A stretch of DNA of 64,000 nucleotides from Paramagnetospirillum magnetotacticum MS-1 (GTDB lineage: Bacteria; Pseudomonadota; Alphaproteobacteria; Rhodospirillales; Magnetospirillaceae). The notes below the pieces were generated by a model. The model searched no databases, was not told where the DNA came from, and saw nothing but the letters and a program-made list of their open reading frames with translations. The translations under genes were made by a program, and so were the position numbers. Shown piece by piece: positions 58,772-64,000 of this stretch (its first letter is position 1; each line of letters starts with the position of its first letter). The stretch covers positions 230,138 through 294,137 of the forward strand of contig NZ_JXSL01000009.1 of NCBI RefSeq assembly GCF_000829825.1, written 5' to 3'.

Positions 58772-59283
58772 AATCCTCCGTCTGGGTGAAGATGGATACC
58801 TGGGTCCGCCATCTGGTCCCCTTCGGCATCACCGTGTTCCTGTTGTTGCTGACCGCTGTTCCCACCCATATCCCTGGCTTTTCCGGCATCGCCCCCATGC
58901 TGCCGCTGATGGGGGTCTACTACTGGGCCATTTACCGCCCTGACCTGCTGCCCGCCTGGCTGGCCTTCGTCATCGGCCTGCTTTACGACATCGTCGCGGG
59001 CACGCCTTTGGGAGTGAACGCCCTGGTCATGCTGCTGGTCCAGGGCACTGCCGCCTCCCAGCGCAAGTTCTTCCTGGGCAAGTCCTTCGCCGTCACCTGG
59101 TGGGCCTTCAGCCTGCTGACCGCGGGCGCCATCGGCATGGCCTGGGTGCTGCTGTCCTTCGTCAAGGGACGGCCGCTCGACATCGCGCCGGTGATGTTCG
59201 AATACCTGATGACCCTGGCCCTGTTCCCGCTGCTGACCTGGATGCTGGCCAGAACCCAGCTAGCCTTCCTGCGCGACGTGTAG
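58768..59283 (+). CDS. mreD: MreD, rod-shape-determining membrane protein
   Basis: About 171 residues with about five hydrophobic segments. Starts GTG (KSSVWVKMDTWVRHLVPFG) overlapping the mreC stop (GTGA). Family pattern HIPGFSGIAPMLPLMGVYYWAIYRPDLLPAWLAFVIGLLYD. Confidence 0.93.
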   Translation: MKSSVWVKMDTWVRHLVPFGITVFLLLLTAVPTHIPGFSGIAPMLPLMGVYYWAIYRPDLLPAWLAFVIGLLYDIVAGTPLGVNALVMLLVQGTAASQRKFFLGKSFAVTWWAFSLLTAGAIGMAWVLLSFVKGRPLDIAPVMFEYLMTLALFPLLTWMLARTQLAFLRDV

Positions 59284-59296
59284 GAGGGGCCGGACC

Positions 59297-61180
59297 ATGT
59301 ATCACGACAACGACCGCTCCAAACTGTTCTCCCGCCGGGCCATGATGCTGGCAGGCGGCAAGGCGACCCTGATGGGGGCCCTGGCGGCGCGCATGTATTA
59401 TCTCCAGGTCATGGAGGCGGACAAATACGCCGTCCAGGCCGAAGACAACCGCATCAGCACCCGCCTGCTGGCCCCGCCGCGCGGCCTGATCCTCGACCGC
59501 AACGGCATCGCCATGGCGGTCAACCAGCACAATTACCGCGTCATGGTGGTGCCGGAACAGACTCCGTCCCTGGACTACACCTTGGATGCGCTGACCAAGA
59601 TCATCGCCATTGGCGACGGCGACCGCGCCCGCATTCACAAGGAGGTGCGCCGACGGCGCAGTTTCGTGCCGTTAAGCGTGCGCGAGAATCTGACCTGGGA
59701 GGAAGTGGCGCGCGTCGAAGTCAACGCCGCCGACCTGCCCGGCGTGATCATCGATGTGGGCCAAAGCCGCTATTACCCGCTGGAATCCCTGGGCGCCCAT
59801 ATCCTGGGCTATGTCTCGGCGGTGTCCGAGAACGAATTGTCCGGCGACCCGCTGGAAGAACTTCCCGGCTTTCGCATCGGCAAGGGCGGCGTCGAGCGCA
59901 TCTACGACATGGCGCTTCGGGGCCGTCATGGCACCTCGTCGCTGGAAGTCAACTCGGTGGGCCGCGTCATCCGGGAATTGGAGCGCAAGGAGGGCGAACC
60001 GGGCCTCGACCTCAACCTGACGCTGGACATGAAGCTGCAGGAATACGCCGCCCAGCGCCTGGGCGATGAAAGCGCTGCCGTGGTGGTGATGGACATCCAT
60101 ACCGGCGACGTGCTGGTCATGGCCTCGACGCCCAGCTTCGATCCCAATTCCTTCAACCGCGGCCTGTCCAACGAGGAATGGAAGGACCTGTCCACCAATC
60201 CCCGCTCGCCGCTGACCAACAAGGCTATCGGCGGCACCTTCGCGCCCGGATCCACCTTCAAGCTGGTGACCGCCCTGGCCGCGCTGGAGGCCCGCGACAT
60301 CACGCCCGAGATGAGGGTGTTCTGCTCGGGCCATACCCAGTTGGGAAGCATCAAGTTCCACTGCTGGAAAAAGGAAGGCCACGGCGCCCAGGATCTGGTC
60401 AACGGCATCAAGAATTCCTGCGACGTCTACTTCTACGAGGTGGCGCGGCGCGTGGGCTTCGAGAAGATCGCCGAAATGGCCAAGAAGTTCGGCATGGGCG
60501 CGCCCACCGGCATCGACCTGCCGGGAGAGAAGTCGGGCATCATTCCCAACAAGGCCTGGAAGAAAGCGGCCCTGAAGCAGCCCTGGCATCCGGGCGAGAC
60601 CCTGATCAACGCCATCGGCCAGGGCTATGTCACCGCCACCGCCATGCAGCTTGCCACCATGACGGCGCGCCTGGCCAATGGCGGATTCGCCGTGATCCCC
60701 CATGTGGCCCGCGACCAGATTTCCGAGAAATCAGCCAAAAGCCGCTCCAATCCCACATGGCCCAGCCTGGATGTGTCGCGCCAGTCCCTGGCCCTGGTCA
60801 GGAAGGGCATGTTCGCCGTCTCTAACGAGCCGGGCGGCACCGCTTATCGCGCCCGCATCACCCAGGACGGCATGTGGCTGTCGGGCAAGACCGGCTCGGC
60901 CCAGGTGCGCCGCATCACCATGCGCGAGCGCGAGACGGGCGTGAAGAAGAACGACCAATTGCCCTGGAAGGAGCGTGACCACGCTCTGTTCGTGGCCTAT
61001 GCCCCCGAGGAGAATCCCCGCTATTCCATCGCCGTCATCGTCGAGCATGGCGGCGGCGGTTCGGCGGTGGCCGCGCCCATCGCCCGCGACATCATGATCG
61101 AGGTACAAAAGCGCGACATGGCCCGCGTCGCCGCCGATTCTGCCGGTGCGCCCGCCTCACCCGATCTGAGGCGGTTTTAG
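59297..61180 (+). CDS. mrdA: Penicillin-binding protein 2 (elongation transpeptidase)
   Basis: About 627 residues. N-terminal TM (about 15-35), pedestal, and transpeptidase domain with SxxK (GSTFK), SxN-type (SCD) and KTG (SGKTGSAQ) motifs. Cross-links peptidoglycan for rod growth with RodA. It starts at ATG 59297 after GGAGGGG, 13 bases after mreD; its stop abuts the rodA ATG. Confidence 0.95.
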   Translation: MYHDNDRSKLFSRRAMMLAGGKATLMGALAARMYYLQVMEADKYAVQAEDNRISTRLLAPPRGLILDRNGIAMAVNQHNYRVMVVPEQTPSLDYTLDALTKIIAIGDGDRARIHKEVRRRRSFVPLSVRENLTWEEVARVEVNAADLPGVIIDVGQSRYYPLESLGAHILGYVSAVSENELSGDPLEELPGFRIGKGGVERIYDMALRGRHGTSSLEVNSVGRVIRELERKEGEPGLDLNLTLDMKLQEYAAQRLGDESAAVVVMDIHTGDVLVMASTPSFDPNSFNRGLSNEEWKDLSTNPRSPLTNKAIGGTFAPGSTFKLVTALAALEARDITPEMRVFCSGHTQLGSIKFHCWKKEGHGAQDLVNGIKNSCDVYFYEVARRVGFEKIAEMAKKFGMGAPTGIDLPGEKSGIIPNKAWKKAALKQPWHPGETLINAIGQGYVTATAMQLATMTARLANGGFAVIPHVARDQISEKSAKSRSNPTWPSLDVSRQSLALVRKGMFAVSNEPGGTAYRARITQDGMWLSGKTGSAQVRRITMRERETGVKKNDQLPWKERDHALFVAYAPEENPRYSIAVIVEHGGGGSAVAAPIARDIMIEVQKRDMARVAADSAGAPASPDLRRF

Positions 61181-62344
61181 ATGCTGAGACCGCTGCCGCG
61201 CACGCCGTCGCGCCTCAACCGCACCGAAATGTCCTTTCGCGACAAGATCTGGCAGATCAACTGGTCGCTGATCACCGTCTTGACCGCCATCGCCGGAGTG
61301 GGTTTCGCCACGCTGTACTCGGCGGCGCAAGGCTCCATGGAGCCCTGGGCCTTCAAGCAGATGATCCGCTTCGCCATCGGCATCGGGCTGATGATCTCCG
61401 TGGCCATGGTGGATTTGCGGTTCTGGATGCGCCACGCCTATACGCTTTACGCCATTGCCTTCATTCTCCTGGTGCTGGTGGAGTTGAAGGGCACAATCGG
61501 CATGGGGGCGCAACGCTGGATCGATCTGGGCTTCATTCAGTTGCAGCCCTCCGAGATCATGAAAATCGCCCTGATCCTGTCCCTGGCCCGCTATTTCCAC
61601 GGCGCCGGACAGCAGGAAATCGGCCGCCCCATCTTCCTCATTCCGCCGCTGATCATGGTCTTTGCCCCGGCCATCCTGGTGCTGAAGCAACCCGATCTGG
61701 GCACCGCCATGATGCTGGTGATGAGTTCGGGCGCCCTGTTCTTCATGGCTGGCGTACGTATGTGGAAATTCGTCGTGGTCATCGCCGGTGGCATGGGCGC
61801 CGTTCCGGTGGCCTGGCAGTTCCTGCGCGAATATCAAAGAAAGCGCGTCCTGATCTTCCTGAACCCCGAGGATGACCCCTTGGGCGCCGGATATCACATC
61901 ACCCAGTCCAAGATCGCGTTGGGATCGGGCGGGCTGTTCGGCAAGGGCTATATGATGGGGACGCAAAGCCGCCTCAATTTCCTGCCCGAGAAGCAGACCG
62001 ACTTCATCTTCACCATGTTCGCCGAGGAATGGGGCATGATGGGCGGCCTGGTGCTGCTCGGCCTTTACGCCCTGCTTCTGGCCTATGGCTATGCCATCGC
62101 CATCCGCTGCCGCTCGCAGTTCGGCCGCCTGGTGGCGCACGGCATCGCCACCACCTTCTTCCTGTATTTCTTCATCAATACGGCCATGGTGATGGGATTG
62201 GTGCCTGTGGTCGGCGTCCCCCTGCCGCTGATTTCCTATGGCGGCACCGCCATGCTTTCGCTGCTTGTAGGCTGGGGACTGGTGATGAGCGCTTATATCC
62301 ACCGCGACACCCCCATCTCGCGCCGCGGCATGGGTGACGACTAG
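61181..62344 (+). CDS. rodA: RodA, SEDS peptidoglycan glycosyltransferase
   Basis: 387 residues with about ten membrane helices. SEDS signatures: GAQRWIDLGFIQLQPSEIMK, KQPDLGTAMML, NFLPEKQTDFIF, and the terminal PVVGVPLPLISYGGTAM. Polymerises glycan strands with PBP2. The ATG immediately follows the mrdA stop. Last gene of the shape cluster. Confidence 0.97.
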   Translation: MLRPLPRTPSRLNRTEMSFRDKIWQINWSLITVLTAIAGVGFATLYSAAQGSMEPWAFKQMIRFAIGIGLMISVAMVDLRFWMRHAYTLYAIAFILLVLVELKGTIGMGAQRWIDLGFIQLQPSEIMKIALILSLARYFHGAGQQEIGRPIFLIPPLIMVFAPAILVLKQPDLGTAMMLVMSSGALFFMAGVRMWKFVVVIAGGMGAVPVAWQFLREYQRKRVLIFLNPEDDPLGAGYHITQSKIALGSGGLFGKGYMMGTQSRLNFLPEKQTDFIFTMFAEEWGMMGGLVLLGLYALLLAYGYAIAIRCRSQFGRLVAHGIATTFFLYFFINTAMVMGLVPVVGVPLPLISYGGTAMLSLLVGWGLVMSAYIHRDTPISRRGMGDD

Positions 62345-62475
62345 ACCGCCCGCCCTTTCAGCGGTCACCTCCGGTCGCTCCGAACCAAGGCCGTTGCCTG
62401 CGCGTTTTGGCGTCAAGAGGGGTTGCCTCATATCGGGGCATCTGGCAATTTCTGGCAACGGGATCGCCAGCGGGC

Positions 62476-62504
62476 TTGCATATCGCCCACAGCCCCCGTA
62501 CCTT
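62476..62504 (+). promoter_or_regulatory. Promoter of tRNA-Gly
   Basis: TTGCAT (62476-62481), 17-base spacer, TACCTT (62499-62504); the tRNA starts 12 bases later. Confidence 0.5.
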
Positions 62505-62516
62505 CTGCGCCTCGGC

Positions 62517-62590
62517 GCGGGTGTAGCTCAATGGTAGAGCAGAAGCTTCCCAAGCTTACGACGAGGGTTCGATTCCCTTCACCCGCTCCA
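62517..62590 (+). tRNA. tRNA-Gly (anticodon CCC)
   Basis: 74 bases with encoded CCA. Acceptor GCGGGTG pairs with CACCCGC, D arm GCTC/GAGC, anticodon loop TTCCCAA (CCC at 62549-62551), T arm GAGGG-TTCGATT-CCCTT. The last 14 bases form the outer end of an 89-bp inverted repeat, and an integrase gene follows, so the gene is used as an integration site. Confidence 0.95.
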
Positions 62591-62665
62591 ATTTCCCTCA
62601 GCGCACCCATAGTAACCCTATGATTCCAAACGGTTTCGTCAAGATTCCGTCTGGAGGGGTAGACC
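62577..62665 (+). repeat. 89-bp inverted repeat, left arm (att-like)
   Basis: Runs from 14 bases inside the tRNA 3' end through the integrase ribosome site (GGAGGGG) and ends directly before its ATG. It is the perfect reverse complement of 63828-63916; the match stops cleanly on both sides. Confidence 0.95.
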
Positions 62666-63820
62666 ATGCGGGTGACCAAAGCGGCACCATTTATCTTCAG
62701 CAAGCGCGGCATCTTCTATTTCACGCGGCGCATCCCAAGTGATCTGGCGGGGCACTATAGATGCTCGCGGATCACCCTTTCCCTTCGCACACGATCCCTG
62801 AGGGCAGCTCAAGCCCGTGCCGCAGCACTTGCTGGCAAGCTCGATCAGGATTGGCTGTCGCTCCGATGGCAGAGCAAGGACGATCAGTTCTCTCGATTCC
62901 TGTCTGACCGTGTTGCCGCAGCTCGGCTACTCTCAAGTGCCCCAACGTTGTCGGAAGCTGCCGCTCTCTATATCGGGGCGAAGAAGAAGGGACGCCCCAA
63001 GACATTCCGGCAAGGCGTGGATCGCGTCGTATCGCAGATGATTGCCGTAGCTGGTGACAAGCCAATCGACACATTCAGCCGCGAGGAGGCCAACGCACTT
63101 CGAAATTCCCTTCGTGAGAAGGGCCTGAGCACGCCCTCGATCAAGCGAGCATTCAGCGTGGTTCGGGCTCTCATCAATTTCGTGTCGCGGGAGCTTGGCT
63201 TGGATGAGATCAGAACTTTTTCGTCCATCTACTTCGGCGAAGAGAATGACGATCCGAGGGCCAAACGCTCATCGTTTGGGAGCGCCGAACTACAGGCCAT
63301 TCAGGCTGCGTGTCGGAACCTTGATGATGAGCCGAGATGGTTGATCGGTCTGATCAGCGACAGTGGGATGCGATTGGCGGAGGCCACTGGCCTGACCAAG
63401 GACGATGTCGTTCTCGATGGTGAATTCCCTCACGTCAATCTTCGCCCCCATCCATGGCGTCCATTGAAGACCCAGAGCAGTTCTAGGATCGTCCCGTTGA
63501 TCGGTCTGTCGTTGTGGGCAGCCCAGAGGGCGGTCTCGGCTTCATCGAGTGCATTCCTCTTCCCCAAATACTGCAACGAGAATGAGTGCAAATCCAACTC
63601 TGCCAGTGCGGCTCTGAACAAGTGGATGTCGCCCAGGGTCCCCAAGGGCTGCGTAGTTCATTCCTTCCGGCACAGCCTACGTGATCGACTGCGAGCCGTT
63701 GAGTGCCCGAGGGATATCGTTGATCGGCTTGGCGGCTGGACGTTGGAAGGAATCGGCGAGACCTACGGCAAGGGCTACCCAGTCCATGTCCTGCACAAGT
63801 GGATGGAAGCGATTGTCTGA
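62666..63820 (+). CDS. Tyrosine recombinase / integrase (DUF6538 type)
   Basis: 384 residues. N-terminal arm-binding DUF6538-like segment (FYFTRRIPSDLAGHYR), SAM-like core-binding domain (about 85-180), catalytic domain with Arg 236 (SGMRLAEATG), His 332 and Arg 335 (HSFRH), GGW and Tyr 367 (ETYGKG). All catalytic residues are present, so it is probably active. Base composition is visibly poorer in GC than the preceding core genes, a sign of transfer. It starts at ATG 62666, which abuts the left arm of the inverted repeat; the stop lies 7 bases before the right arm. No excisionase is seen in the window. Confidence 0.93.
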   Translation: MRVTKAAPFIFSKRGIFYFTRRIPSDLAGHYRCSRITLSLRTRSLRAAQARAAALAGKLDQDWLSLRWQSKDDQFSRFLSDRVAAARLLSSAPTLSEAAALYIGAKKKGRPKTFRQGVDRVVSQMIAVAGDKPIDTFSREEANALRNSLREKGLSTPSIKRAFSVVRALINFVSRELGLDEIRTFSSIYFGEENDDPRAKRSSFGSAELQAIQAACRNLDDEPRWLIGLISDSGMRLAEATGLTKDDVVLDGEFPHVNLRPHPWRPLKTQSSSRIVPLIGLSLWAAQRAVSASSSAFLFPKYCNENECKSNSASAALNKWMSPRVPKGCVVHSFRHSLRDRLRAVECPRDIVDRLGGWTLEGIGETYGKGYPVHVLHKWMEAIV

Positions 63821-63827
63821 ACCTGGA

Positions 63828-63916
63828 GGTCTACCCCTCCAGACGGAATCTTGACGAAACCGTTTGGAATCATAGGGTTACTATGGGTGCGCTGAGGGAA
63901 ATTGGAGCGGGTGAAG
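63828..63916 (-). repeat. 89-bp inverted repeat, right arm (att-like, carries tRNA 3' end)
   Basis: Perfect reverse complement of 62577-62665, including the last 14 bases of the tRNA-Gly and the GGAGGGG ribosome site, pointing leftward toward the integrase 3' end. Confidence 0.95.
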
Positions 63917-63961
63917 ACCGATGATCGAGGTCATTTCCCACCACAGGCACCCTCTAGGCCC

Positions 63962-63990
63962 ATGATTCCAACGATTTCAAGAGTCTAGGT
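63962..63990 (+). repeat. Degenerate third copy of the att-like core
   Basis: ATGATTCCAA followed by CG-TTTC-AAGA resembles, with small gaps, the core of the left arm (about 62610-62645) in direct orientation. It is short and near the window end, so it may be chance. Confidence 0.35.
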
Positions 63991-64000
63991 ATATCCAGGT

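Overview
This is a GC-rich window with tightly packed genes from an alphaproteobacterium of the Rhodospirillales. Magnetospirillum or a close relative fits best, but that is inference. Supporting signs are an oxygen-sensitive-type NifA, hopanoid genes (hpnM-hpnI-hpnJ), two chemoreceptor/c-di-GMP type sensors, a DUF2336 protein, an alphaproteobacterial flagellar set (flgF-flgG-flgA-flgH, fliL-fliM-DUF6468-motE) with cheY-cheZ, and two leuA isozymes. Nearly all of the window is core chromosome. Only the last 1.5 kb is clearly accessory.

Layout: 1-6.3 kb holds the tail of an HTH protein, nifA with a translationally coupled tyrosine-phosphatase-like gene, and a membrane GGDEF/EAL protein. 6.3-8.3 kb (minus) is a type-2 leuA preceded by a 16-residue leader peptide with four consecutive Leu codons. 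8.4-10.5 kb is a CHASE histidine kinase with a stand-alone receiver. 10.5-15.4 kb (minus) has an unknown gene, a DUF2336 gene, a glutamine amidotransferase and a chemoreceptor. 15.5-19.1 kb is a type I secretion ATPase/adaptor pair. 19.2-20.5 kb is an AhpD-like gene with an ECF41 sigma factor behind a near-perfect ECF41 promoter. 20.5-25.5 kb has serB, a DUF1015 gene, an HtrA protease and rarA. 25.6-28.8 kb (minus) is hpnM-hpnI-hpnJ. 29-30.7 kb is an unknown protein with 17-residue repeats. 30.7-36 kb has mrp, then hflK-hflC-DUF2065-htrA.

36.2-39.5 kb (minus) is the flgF-flgG-flgA-flgH operon behind a sigma-54 promoter. 39.85-44.1 kb (plus) is fliL-fliM-DUF6468-motE and cheY-cheZ, followed by a 1182-residue envelope protein and a lipoprotein. 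48.3-49 kb is a non-coding patch with an inverted pair of REP-like elements, then a 33-residue ORF coupled to miaA. 50-53.4 kb is ilvB-ilvH-ilvC, and the second leuA lies at 55 kb, so branched-chain amino acid synthesis is largely in this window. Between them on the minus strand is a paralogue of the unknown gene at 10.5 kb. 56.6-62.3 kb is the rod-shape/elongasome cluster mreB-mreC-mreD-mrdA-rodA.

The right edge is a tRNA-Gly(CCC) followed by a tyrosine recombinase gene enclosed in perfect 89-bp inverted repeats. The repeat starts in the 3' end of the tRNA and ends exactly at the integrase start codon. This looks like the boundary of an integrated element with an unusual, potentially invertible, integrase cassette, and it is the most interesting structure in the window.
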